5,900 nt of DNA from CAYZJD01 sp964478455 (GCA_964478455.1 CAYZJD010000301.1:1-5900); one strand, 5' to 3'; shown: positions 1 to 5,695, counted from the first letter of the stretch. Notes: generated by a model from the letters alone, not told the origin. A program made the numbers and translations.

Positions 1-261
1 GCATTCGCCATCGATCCCGAGACCGGCCTGTTCTTTGTGGCCGATCCCAAGTACCAGCTTGTCCACGTGTTCGATGAGCGTGGCGCCTCCTTGAGCGCAT
101 TTGGCGCGGGAGGTTCCGGCCTTGACCAATTCCGCTCTCTCTCCTTCCTGCACGTCGATGCCAGCAGCCGGATCTACGTGGTGGACTCGCAGGCCGGCAA
201 GGTGCTCCTGTTCCGCGAGACCACCGCCAACGTGGCCGCACCTTCCGCGGCGACTCGCTGA
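1..261 (+). CDS. C-terminal end of an NHL-repeat / beta-propeller protein (5' partial)
   Basis: The reading frame is open from the first base and ends at TGA 259-261, giving 86 residues of a longer protein. Two propeller-like repeats are visible: one around F-F-V-A-D-P-K-Y-Q-L-V-H-V-F-D (residues 11-25) and one around R-I-Y-V-V-D-S-Q-A-G-K-V-L-L-F (about residues 58-72). The spacing of hydrophobic strand, V-A/V-D, turn, V-hydrophobic-V-F/L-F, with a G-x-G-x-x-x-x-Q-F segment between the repeats, is typical of NHL-type six-bladed propellers. Such domains mostly act as secreted or periplasmic binding or scaffold modules, so no enzyme activity can be assigned from this end. The tail after the last blade (T-A-N-V-A-A-P-S-A-A-T-R) is short and probably disordered. 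The family call is fairly safe; the specific function is unknown. Confidence 0.75.
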   Translation, partial: AFAIDPETGLFFVADPKYQLVHVFDERGASLSAFGAGGSGLDQFRSLSFLHVDASSRIYVVDSQAGKVLLFRETTANVAAPSAATR

Positions 262-359
262 CCGCCTCTTTTCATCCCCAGCCTTGAATTTTCTCCTCTG
301 CCGCCGAAGAGCATGCTTGGAGGCTGCAACGGTGGAACCATCGCCGTTTCAGAACTCGA
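262..359. other. Intergenic spacer, no clear regulatory signal
   Basis: About 98 bp lie between the NHL gene and the next reading frame. A GGAG at 319-322 precedes a GTG at 332 in another frame, but that frame ends after about 37 codons with no recognisable protein character. I see no convincing terminator hairpin and no good -35/-10 pair here. Confidence 0.4.
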
Positions 360-781
360 GTGCAGGCGCTGCTGACGGCCTTGATCTTGTTGTCAACAAT
401 GTGGGGCCGAGGACCGGAGGTGCGGGCGTGCGAGGCAGAGGTTGAGTCAGCGCGCGGCGTCCGCGCGAGCGATGGCGCGTTCCTGCCGTTCTACAAGGAC
501 CTAGGGCTAATCTCGTACCTGACCTGGCTGGCGAAACGTGAAGGGGTGGCCCCGCCGGATAGAATAGCCGTGCTGCCGGTGTATGCAACGGACCGGTTTT
601 GTTTCCGGGGCGGGAACAAGTTGTACGTCTCCACCGCATTTGTGCTCGAAGCGGAGGCTGAGCAAGAGTTATTGTCCGCGCTCCTTGCGGTCCTCGCCCA
701 CAAACGCAAGGGACGAAGCCGGTCACACCCCGAGCACGTCTCATCCTGCGCCGGCCTTCCGCCGCCAGCCATGGGCTTTTC
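360..781 (+). pseudogene. Possible M48-like secreted peptidase remnant, HExxH lost, cut by the scaffold gap
   Basis: Starting at GTG 360, the frame encodes an N-terminal hydrophobic stretch (residues 3-13, A-L-L-T-A-L-I-L-L-S-T) that could be a signal peptide. A soluble region follows, with R-F-C-F-R-G-G-N-K-L-Y-V-S-T-A-F at roughly residues 79-94 and a helix rich in Glu and Leu ending in L-A-V-L-A-H. The order 'G-G-x-x-x-Y-V-[ST]-T/S, acidic helix, V-L-A-H' is how M48-type zinc metallopeptidases lead into HExxH. Here the residues after that His are K-R-K-G-R, so the catalytic Glu and second His are missing. The sequence then becomes Arg/Ser/Pro-rich and runs into ten Ns. This suggests a frameshift or a broken active site. 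The family assignment rests on motif order only. The GTG start was chosen because it includes the hydrophobic segment; no strong ribosome binding site precedes it. It could instead be an unrelated secreted protein. Confidence 0.4.
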
Positions 782-791
782 NNNNNNNNNN
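782..791. other. 10-N assembly gap
   Basis: Ten unresolved bases interrupt the M48-like frame. The true length of the missing sequence is unknown, so continuity between the left and right sides should not be assumed. Confidence 0.95.
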
Positions 792-930
792 GCGCGATAC
801 CGGCAGGCGACCGAGCGACGGCTAAGGCGCCGGGCTGCCGACGGGGTTGTCTCAGCCCGTGTGGTTCCGGACCGGTGACCTGCTCCATAATGCCGACCAC
901 CCCCAAGTCCCCGACGGATAGGCCGGCCCG
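792..930. other. Unassigned spacer between the short gap and the hydrolase remnant
   Basis: No frame here gives a recognisable protein. One plus-strand frame reads ...Q-P-V-W-F-R-T-G-D-L-L-H-N-A-D-H-P... before a stop at 916-918; it looks faintly protein-like but is too short to assign. A short inverted repeat, CGGCAG at 801-806 and CTGCCG at 835-840, is present and not remarkable at this GC content. Confidence 0.4.
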
Positions 931-1300
931 CTACTTCAGCCAGCGCTCGAAGAACGACTGCCGGGCGGGATCGCGGTGGCCGTGGCCTCCAATTAACAGG
1001 AACGACCGAGGGGCGGCGAGCGCCATCAGCTCATGGTGGTCGTGCTCGAAGCCGGGCCGCTTCGGATCAGGGTGGAGCAGGCTCAGCACGGTGCGCTCGG
1101 GCGTCGGGATGTCGGCAAACGGCCGCGTCCAGTCGACATACCACGGGTCGTACCAGTGGTGCGGCCGTTGACGGCGATGTGCAGATCGAGCGCCACCACT
1201 GCCTTGAACTCGGGCGCGAACGCCGCGACGTAGACCGCCGCCTTTACCCCAAGAGAGAAGCCGATGAACCCCATCCGTCGGCCGTCGACACTGTTCGGGC
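931..1300 (-). pseudogene. Alpha/beta-hydrolase (dienelactone hydrolase / acetyl-xylan-esterase-like) remnant, frameshifted and N-truncated
   Basis: Read on the minus strand, the frame gives S-V-D-G-R-R-M-G-F-I-G-F-S-L-G from about 1291. G-F-S-L-G is a G-x-S-x-G nucleophile elbow. The same frame continues through the next strand (A-V-V-A-L-D-L-H-I-A-V-N-G) and then loses sense. Near 1156-1160 the homologous reading moves to another frame, starting W-Y-D-P-W-Y-V-D-W-T-R-P at 1155, passing H-D-H-H-E-L-M-A-L-A-A-P-R-S-F-L-L-I-G-G and ending F-F-E-R-W-L-K at TAG (931-933). One extra base near 1157 would give N-W-Y-D-P-W-Y, which fits bacterial esterase-like members. The stretch after L-I-G-G reaches G-H-R-D-P and W-L-K very quickly, so an internal deletion of the usual region between the acid and the catalytic His is likely. 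The N-terminal half (lid and first strands) is absent: similarity stops near 1300, where the recombinase remnant begins on the other strand. Not expected to be functional. Confidence 0.75.
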
Positions 1301-1724
1301 TGCGATCGCCAAGAACTCCAAGAGTCGTAACGTGCCGCTGAGCGCCCGAGTGCTAGCCATGTTCAACGGGAGGAATCCGGCGAGGAGCGGGTACGTGTTT
1401 CAGTGACCGGATGGGCGGAAGCTCTCTCATACGTGGCTGAACGAGCAGCACAGAGACCTCAGGGCACTCCTGAAACTGCCTGCTGACTTCGTGCTACACT
1501 CGCTACGGCACACGTTCGGCACCCGCTTGGGTGAAGCGGGCGCGGACGCCTTCACAATCATGCGGTTGATGGGACACAGCACCGTGACGGTTTCTCAGCG
1601 GTACGTGCATCCGTCACCGGAGGCCGTGGAACTGGCCTACGAGCGGCTGACGGCGCTGAACCTGCAAAAAGTCGCTACAATTTCCGCTACAGTCCAGGTG
1701 CCCGCTTCCGATGCTGTGCAATAA
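1297..1724 (+). pseudogene. Tyrosine recombinase (phage/ICE-type integrase) catalytic-domain remnant with in-frame TGA
   Basis: A single plus-strand frame runs from about 1297 to TAA 1722-1724 and is interrupted once, by TGA at 1404-1406. Before the stop it reads A-K-N-S-K-S-R-N-V-P-L-S-A-R-V-L, the beta-hairpin of integrases that carries the active-site Lys. After the stop, P-D-G-R-K-L-S leads into H-S-L-R-H-T-F-G-T-R-L (His codon 1497, Arg codon 1506), L-M-G-H-S-T (His codon 1575) and Q-R-Y-V-H-P (nucleophile Tyr codon 1602). Thus the H-x-x-R, H and Y residues are intact. The first catalytic Arg and the whole N-terminal core-binding domain are missing; about 142 codons remain, against roughly 300-400 in full-length relatives. 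A CGA-to-TGA transition would explain the stop. The gene points into the tRNA-Leu gene, whose 5' end is 18 bp beyond its stop. Integrases next to tRNA genes usually mark integration sites. Family call is very safe; inactivity is inferred. Confidence 0.88.
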
Positions 1725-1742
1725 AGCCTTTGTTTTCAAGTT

Positions 1743-1831
1743 GCCCGGGTGGCGAAACCGGCAGACGCAAAGGACTTAAAATCCTTTGGGGGGCAACCCC
1801 CGTGCGGGTTCAAATCCCGCCCCGGGCACCA
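1743..1831 (+). tRNA. tRNA-Leu (anticodon UAA)
   Basis: The 89 nt fold as a class II tRNA. The acceptor stem is GCCCGGG (1743-1749) with CCCGGGC (1821-1827), discriminator A1828 and an encoded CCA at 1829-1831. The anticodon arm is AAGGA (1770-1774), loop CTTAAAA (1775-1781) and TCCTT (1782-1786), placing TAA at 1777-1779. A long variable arm forms from the G run and C run at about 1788-1802. The T arm is GCGGG (1804-1808), loop TTCAAAT (1809-1815) and CCCGC (1816-1820). All stems pair without mismatch, so the gene looks functional. Two weak -10-like boxes, TACAAT at 1676-1681 and TACAGT at 1688-1693, lie upstream inside the recombinase remnant; neither has a good -35, so promoter placement is uncertain. 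Confidence 0.97.
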
Positions 1832-1849
1832 GCAGGCGGGTTGGGCACA

Positions 1850-2107
1850 ATGGATCGCTCACAGGATTGGCTGAACCAGGCGGCGAGAGACCTGGCGGCG
1901 GCGCGGAACAACGCCCAGGCGGGCTACCACGAGTGGGCCGCGTTCGCCGCGCAACAGAGCGCCGAGAAGGCACTGAGGGCCTTGGTGCAGTCAGTTCATG
2001 GCGAGGTGCGCGACCACTCGCTAACGGCCATCCTCCGCGAGATCTCCGGGATCACGCCTGCCGGCGAAGAGGTGCTTGAAGCGGCGCGGGAACTGGATCA
2101 GGTCTAA
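1850..2107 (+). CDS. HEPN-domain protein, C-terminally truncated
   Basis: ATG 1850 to TAA 2105-2107 encodes 85 residues beginning M-D-R-S-Q-D-W-L-N-Q-A-A-R-D-L-A-A-A-R, then G-Y-H-E-W-A-A-F-A-A-Q-Q-S-A-E-K-A-L-R-A-L and H-S-L-T-A-I-L-R-E-I. This is the standard start of HEPN (PF05168-like) proteins: a first helix with W-L-x-x-A-x-x-D-L, the A-x-Q-Q-x-A-E-K-A-L-[KR]-A-L helix, then H-S-L. These are often the toxin or RNA-binding half of HEPN-MNT pairs. Relatives are usually about 120-140 residues and continue past A-R-E-L-D with a segment like 'xxYIPTRYP' that includes the R-x4-6-H motif. Here the protein stops at A-R-E-L-D-Q-V with no His after that Arg, so the presumed RNase motif is incomplete. 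No MNT nucleotidyltransferase partner is nearby. No good Shine-Dalgarno precedes the ATG, which lies 18 bp after the tRNA CCA. Probably a non-functional remnant, though a short binding-only protein cannot be excluded. Confidence 0.8.
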   Translation: MDRSQDWLNQAARDLAAARNNAQAGYHEWAAFAAQQSAEKALRALVQSVHGEVRDHSLTAILREISGITPAGEEVLEAARELDQV

Positions 2108-2108
2108 G

Positions 2109-3329
2109 CTAAACCTTATCCCACTCGACTTCGGCCAGCGGGTCCGGCTCCGGTGGTTTTGGCGGCTGGCGGTGAAACAGAAAGCCGTCGGCGAGCGCGA
2201 AAACGAGCCCTGCCAGGATGCCGAGGTTCAAACTCCCCAGCGGCTCGACAACCAGGTCCCATCCCTCCTGCAAGACGGGGAACCAGCCGGAGGACCGGGT
2301 CCATAGCGTGGCAATCGCCGCCAACATGCCGGCCAGCGCCGCCGCAAGCCCGGCTCTGCCGAAGGCCCGTATGAATCTCGAAGCGATCTTCTCCCACGGA
2401 AGCCAGCCCACCAGCGCGGTCATGAGGCCGGCAGAGAGGAACGCGAAAAAGGAAGTCGTCAGTAGCGACAGCGACGGAGGCGGGATCTGGCGGACGTCCT
2501 TGGCGACCCACGTCCACGCCACCCAAACGAGACACGCGCCGGCCAGCCAGGCGCCCAGCCGCCGCACCTTGCCGGGAATTATGAGAAGCGCGCAGCACGC
2601 AGCCACGAGGAGACCGATCCAGGTCTGTCGGGGGCGGCGGGCCGCCAGGTACGCGTCGAGGTTCTGCCGCGATAGATACTCCGAGGCCGCCAACCGCGCC
2701 TCGTCGGACGTCATGCGATCCACAGTGCGGAGAGCCGAGGCGAAATCACGTCCGGTCAGGTCCCAAAGGGACGCATGGAGCAGCCCGGCGGTCGAGGCTG
2801 CGAGTTCTTCCCCCCGCTCCATCACTTCGATGGCGGAGCCGATGAGCCGGTCGCGGGTAGGGGCATCGACCGTCTGGCGACCCGCGCGCAGCTCTTCGGA
2901 GACGGACCGGAGGGCAAGCGCCCGCAGCGTCGCGGGGCCGGAGAGGGCGGCGTTGAGAACGTCGGCGGCTCCGGCGGAGGCCCGCCAGCACTCGAACAAC
3001 GGCTTGGCCGTACCCGCATCCCAGGCGCGTCCGGCCACATCCCGGCATTTCTGCGGTTCGGAAATGGGTGCGCGAAGCCGGTCGAGCGCGCTGACGATGG
3101 CGTCCACAACGCGGGGATCCTTCTCTTTGTCCAGAGCACCCAGCAGCGTTTCGACGGCGGTGGACGCAGGGGCCCGGTGTCCGAGGGCGCCCGCCGCCGC
3201 AATCCGCGCCTCCCGGTCGGGATCGGACTTCAGAATTTCCTCGTGCGTCCTTTGCTCCGCCCCGCGGCCCAGGCCCGCGATCAACAGCGCAAACAGCACC
3301 CCCCGTGAGCGAAAACAGGCAAGTTTCAT
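2109..3329 (-). CDS. HEAT-like repeat integral membrane protein of unknown function
   Basis: The 406-residue protein starts at ATG 3329-3327, 7 bp after the aminotransferase stop, so the two genes are probably cotranscribed. Residues about 10-22 (G-V-L-F-A-L-L-I-A-G-L) form a signal peptide or anchor. Residues about 36-90 (R-E-A-R-I-A-A-A-G-A-L-G ... D-P-R-V-V-D-A-I-V-S-A-L-D-R-L) resemble two HEAT/armadillo helical repeats. The region to about 230 is largely helical and soluble. Five hydrophobic segments follow at about 236-252, 258-276, 286-309, 326-344 and 368-386, then a Pro/acid-rich tail (P-P-K-P-P-E-P-D-P). The likely layout is an exported helical-repeat domain tied to a polytopic membrane domain. 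No catalytic motif is visible and I do not recognise a named family. HEAT repeats usually mediate protein contacts, so a role with the Tat-exported aminotransferase is possible but inferred from position only. Its stop (2111-2109) is one base from the convergent HEPN stop. Confidence 0.85.
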   Translation of the reverse strand: MKLACFRSRGVLFALLIAGLGRGAEQRTHEEILKSDPDREARIAAAGALGHRAPASTAVETLLGALDKEKDPRVVDAIVSALDRLRAPISEPQKCRDVAGRAWDAGTAKPLFECWRASAGAADVLNAALSGPATLRALALRSVSEELRAGRQTVDAPTRDRLIGSAIEVMERGEELAASTAGLLHASLWDLTGRDFASALRTVDRMTSDEARLAASEYLSRQNLDAYLAARRPRQTWIGLLVAACCALLIIPGKVRRLGAWLAGACLVWVAWTWVAKDVRQIPPPSLSLLTTSFFAFLSAGLMTALVGWLPWEKIASRFIRAFGRAGLAAALAGMLAAIATLWTRSSGWFPVLQEGWDLVVEPLGSLNLGILAGLVFALADGFLFHRQPPKPPEPDPLAEVEWDKV

Positions 3330-3336
3330 CGCCGTG

Positions 3337-4659
3337 CTATGACTTCATGATCGCCGGATAGACCTTGCGGATGGCCGCCACGATGTCGTCCGTATCCTGC
3401 CGCGTGAACTTCGGATCCAGGGAGACGCCGGCGAACCGGCTCAGGATGTCGATGGTGCGCGGGCAGGACGCAGCGCCGTATTGGATGGCCCGTCCCCGCT
3501 CGGAGGTGAACGACGGCCAGTTGGGATGCAAGGTGATCTTCTTCTCGATGTGCGGCTGGATCGGGAGAATGACCGAACCGCTCGGAGGGCCGGCCGGCAC
3601 GTTCTCGGCCCTCATCGCGTCCATGAAGTGCTTGCACTGCTTCTTCGTGTCGAAGCCGAGGAACACGGCTGAGCCCAGCTCACCCTCCGGATCAGGCAGG
3701 TGCCGAAGGTGGATGCCCGGCAGATCGCGGATGCCGTCGTAAACGCGCTTCGCGTGGGCGCGGACCGCGCTCACGATCGTGTCGAGCTTGCGGAGTTGCG
3801 CCAGCAGTACCCCGCCGCTGAACTCGTTCATCCGGTAACCGGAGCCGATGAACCAGCCGGTTCTGGCCTGGCCGAGCCACTGCTCGTGAACAGGCCGCAG
3901 CGCCCCGAGATCGTGAAAGCGGGCGGTGCGCTCGAACAACTCCGGATCGCTGCTGACGACCGCGCCGCCTTCGCCGGCGGTGATGGTCTTGTTCAGTTGC
4001 AGGCTGTAGATGCCGATATCGCCGATCGAGCCGAGCGGCTTGCCCTTGTAGGAGCCGCCCACGCTCTGCGCGCAGTCTTCGAGCACGCGAATCCCGTGCT
4101 TGCGCGCAACCGCCAGAATCCGGTCCATGTCGCAGGGGTTGCCCTGGAGATGGACCGCCATGATGGCCTTGGTCTGCGGCGTAATTCTGCGCTCGATGTC
4201 GCCGGGGTCGATATTGAAAGACTCGTCGATCTCGGCGATGACCGGGAGCGCTCCCGCCAGCACCACCGTGTTGAAGCAGGAGTGCCATGTCCAGGCGGGC
4301 ACGATGACCTCGTCGCCCGGCCCGATCTGCAAGCCCGCCAGAGCGCACTGGAGGGCCGCCGTTCCGGACGTCACCGCCACCGCATACTTCGTCTGCATCT
4401 TGGCGGCGAACTCCTTCTCGAAAGTGATGACTTTCTTGGGCGGCTCGCTGCCGGGGCCGTACCAGCGGAAGGGGCGCTGGGTTTCCAGAACCTCCGTGAG
4501 CTGCGCGCGCTCCTTGTCGTCGTAGTACTGCGTGCCCCAAAAGCCGGCCTGCAAGGGCTTCTGGCGAACGGGCGTGCCGCCGTCCAGGGCCAGTTTCGGC
4601 GCCGCGTTGCCGGCGCCGGCCGCCGCGGCGGCCGTTGCGAGGAACTGCCTGCGGTTCAT
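3337..4659 (-). CDS. DegT/DnrJ/EryC1/StrS-family PLP aminotransferase with Tat signal peptide
   Basis: ATG 4659-4657 abuts the 100-N gap and opens a 440-residue protein. Residues 1-20 (M-N-R-R-Q-F-L-A-T-A then Ala-rich) are a twin-arginine signal: R-R-x-F-L followed by a mild hydrophobic stretch. The rest is a complete fold-type I sugar-aminotransferase-like enzyme. T-S-G-T-A-A-L at 97-103 is the phosphate-binding turn, P-A-W-T-W is at 121-125, E-D-C-A-Q at 194-198 has the Asp that contacts the pyridine nitrogen, and Q-L-N-K at 221-224 followed by G-E-G-G at 229-232 places the Schiff-base Lys at 224. G-Y-R-M-N-E-F is at 274-280. Length fits the family (about 370-420) plus the leader. Relatives use Glu or Gln to aminate ketosugars or inososes in cytoplasmic sugar-nucleotide or natural-product pathways. 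Here the leader predicts export of a folded, cofactor-loaded enzyme to the periplasm, so the substrate is open. The start is supported by the Tat motif beginning at this Met; the promoter and ribosome site are in the gap. First gene of a probable two-gene operon. Confidence 0.93.
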   Translation of the reverse strand: MNRRQFLATAAAAAGAGNAAPKLALDGGTPVRQKPLQAGFWGTQYYDDKERAQLTEVLETQRPFRWYGPGSEPPKKVITFEKEFAAKMQTKYAVAVTSGTAALQCALAGLQIGPGDEVIVPAWTWHSCFNTVVLAGALPVIAEIDESFNIDPGDIERRITPQTKAIMAVHLQGNPCDMDRILAVARKHGIRVLEDCAQSVGGSYKGKPLGSIGDIGIYSLQLNKTITAGEGGAVVSSDPELFERTARFHDLGALRPVHEQWLGQARTGWFIGSGYRMNEFSGGVLLAQLRKLDTIVSAVRAHAKRVYDGIRDLPGIHLRHLPDPEGELGSAVFLGFDTKKQCKHFMDAMRAENVPAGPPSGSVILPIQPHIEKKITLHPNWPSFTSERGRAIQYGAASCPRTIDILSRFAGVSLDPKFTRQDTDDIVAAIRKVYPAIMKS

Positions 4660-4759
4660 NNNNNNNNNNNNNNNNNNNNNNNNNNNNNNNNNNNNNNNNN
4701 NNNNNNNNNNNNNNNNNNNNNNNNNNNNNNNNNNNNNNNNNNNNNNNNNNNNNNNNNNN
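4660..4759. other. 100-N scaffold gap between divergent genes
   Basis: Exactly one hundred Ns, the usual placeholder for a gap of unknown size. It starts directly after the aminotransferase ATG and ends inside the signal peptide of the beta-helix gene. Both promoters, both ribosome sites and the first codons of the right-hand gene are therefore unseen. Another small gene could also be hidden here. Confidence 0.97.
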
Positions 4760-5695
4760 GGGCGGATTCTCACAATAGCGGCAGCGCTCGCTCTCGCCGC
4801 GGCGTTTCCAACCGTCGTCTGCGCGCAAGGCTGCGGCGATACGGTGACGAGTGACGTAGTTCTCACGGCGGACCTGCTGTGCGTGGACCAGAATGGTCTG
4901 ACCGTCAGTGTCGACGGGGTCACGATTGACCTCGGCGGCCACACCATCAAATGCGTTGGCCAAATTGGCGCTCCCCAGCACTGTCAGCATCTCGGGTGGG
5001 TCGGCATCAACACGAACGGCCATTCCGACGTGACAATCAAGAACGGTATCGTGGACAGATTCGCCATTGGCATTCATGTGAACGTCGGCCGCAACGTCAC
5101 CGTGCGGGATGTCACAGTTACAGGGCCGGAGTTGGGCTGGGAGGTGAACCGAGGCGAGTCCGTAGGCATTCTGGTTGAGAACGTCCAGTGCCGGGAAGGG
5201 GCACTCATCGACGGAAACACGGTCGACAATCATCGTTACGGGATCCGGCTGATGAACTCCAACTGCGTGAAGATCCAGCACAACTCCCTCACGCAAAACG
5301 ATGCGTATGCAGAGTCGCACGGCATCCTGCTGGTGAGTTCATCCGGCAATACCCTTACCGCCAACTTCGTGAATGACAATGGTGCAGAAGTTGCCGGGTG
5401 CGGTGGGATCACGCTGGCCGGAACATCGAGCGACAACCGTGTGGCACGGAACACGGTCCTGCGGAACTGCGGGGACGGGATCTCTGCGCGCGACAGCGCC
5501 AACTACAACACGATCTCCGGCAACTCGGCCCGGTCGAATCCTCCGGGGCCCTATAGCCAATGCGCTAGCTTGAGCAGTCCTCCCTTCGCCGACTTAGCCG
5601 ATCGGAGCCTCGGCCCGAACAAATGGGCCAGGACCAACAACTGTTGGACCGAAGGCGGGATTGTCCCATCCGACGTCTGCAATCCCGGCGAATGA
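4760..5695 (+). CDS. Secreted right-handed parallel beta-helix protein (5' partial)
   Basis: The frame is open from the end of the gap to TGA 5693-5695, 311 residues. The first 22 residues (R-I-L-T-I-A-A-A-L-A-L-A-A-A-F-P...V-V-C-A) are most of a signal peptide with a probable cleavage after V-C-A before Q-G, so only a few N-terminal codons are missing. C-G-D-T-V-T-S-D-V-V-L at 25-35 and V-D-G-V-T-I-D-L-G-G-H-T-I at 51-63 form the cap and first rungs common in NosD/pectate-lyase-like beta-helix proteins. Rungs continue to about 255, with repeated Asn/Gly turns such as I-D-G-N-T-V-D-N, Y-G-I-R-L-M-N-S-N, G-N-T-L-T-A-N-F-V and N-R-V-A-R-N-T-V. The mature part has 11 Cys, suggesting disulfides outside the cytoplasm. 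The final part (N-N-C-W ... V-C-N-P) looks like a C-terminal cap. These proteins bind or cleave polysaccharides; no catalytic residue set can be assigned here. It is divergent from the aminotransferase and may share its control region. Confidence 0.88.
   Translation, partial: GRILTIAAALALAAAFPTVVCAQGCGDTVTSDVVLTADLLCVDQNGLTVSVDGVTIDLGGHTIKCVGQIGAPQHCQHLGWVGINTNGHSDVTIKNGIVDRFAIGIHVNVGRNVTVRDVTVTGPELGWEVNRGESVGILVENVQCREGALIDGNTVDNHRYGIRLMNSNCVKIQHNSLTQNDAYAESHGILLVSSSGNTLTANFVNDNGAEVAGCGGITLAGTSSDNRVARNTVLRNCGDGISARDSANYNTISGNSARSNPPGPYSQCASLSSPPFADLADRSLGPNKWARTNNCWTEGGIVPSDVCNPGE

Noticed and set aside
349..906. Minus-strand open frame of 185 codons
   Set aside because: It is Pro/Arg-rich without domain features, runs through the 10-N gap, and lies opposite a frame with a hydrophobic N-terminal segment and M48-like motif order.
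1821..1850. Near-repeat of GGGCAC in the tRNA end (CCGGGCACCA) and just downstream (TTGGGCACAA) as a possible att duplication
   Set aside because: Only six bases are shared, well below usual attachment-site repeats, and expected by chance in GC-rich DNA.
2105..2145. Codons after the HEPN stop in the same frame read A-K-P-Y-P-T-R-L, resembling the Y-I-P-T-R-Y-P of HEPN relatives
   Set aside because: The resemblance is only a few residues, the spacing is wrong, and this stretch is explained by the antisense 3' end of the membrane-protein gene. Likely chance.
2218..3342. Long plus-strand open frame of 374 codons opposite the membrane-protein gene
   Set aside because: It is an antisense shadow of a high-GC gene: Arg/Ser/Ala-rich, with no domains. 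The minus-strand frame has an N-terminal hydrophobic segment, helical repeats and membrane segments and is clearly the real one.
3700..4854. Plus-strand open frame of 384 codons crossing the 100-N gap
   Set aside because: It is antisense to the well-conserved aminotransferase, low in complexity, and continuous only because Ns are read as open codons.
3692..5320. Minus-strand open frame crossing the gap opposite the beta-helix gene
   Set aside because: It overlaps both real genes out of frame or antisense and gives no recognisable protein; again it depends on the Ns.
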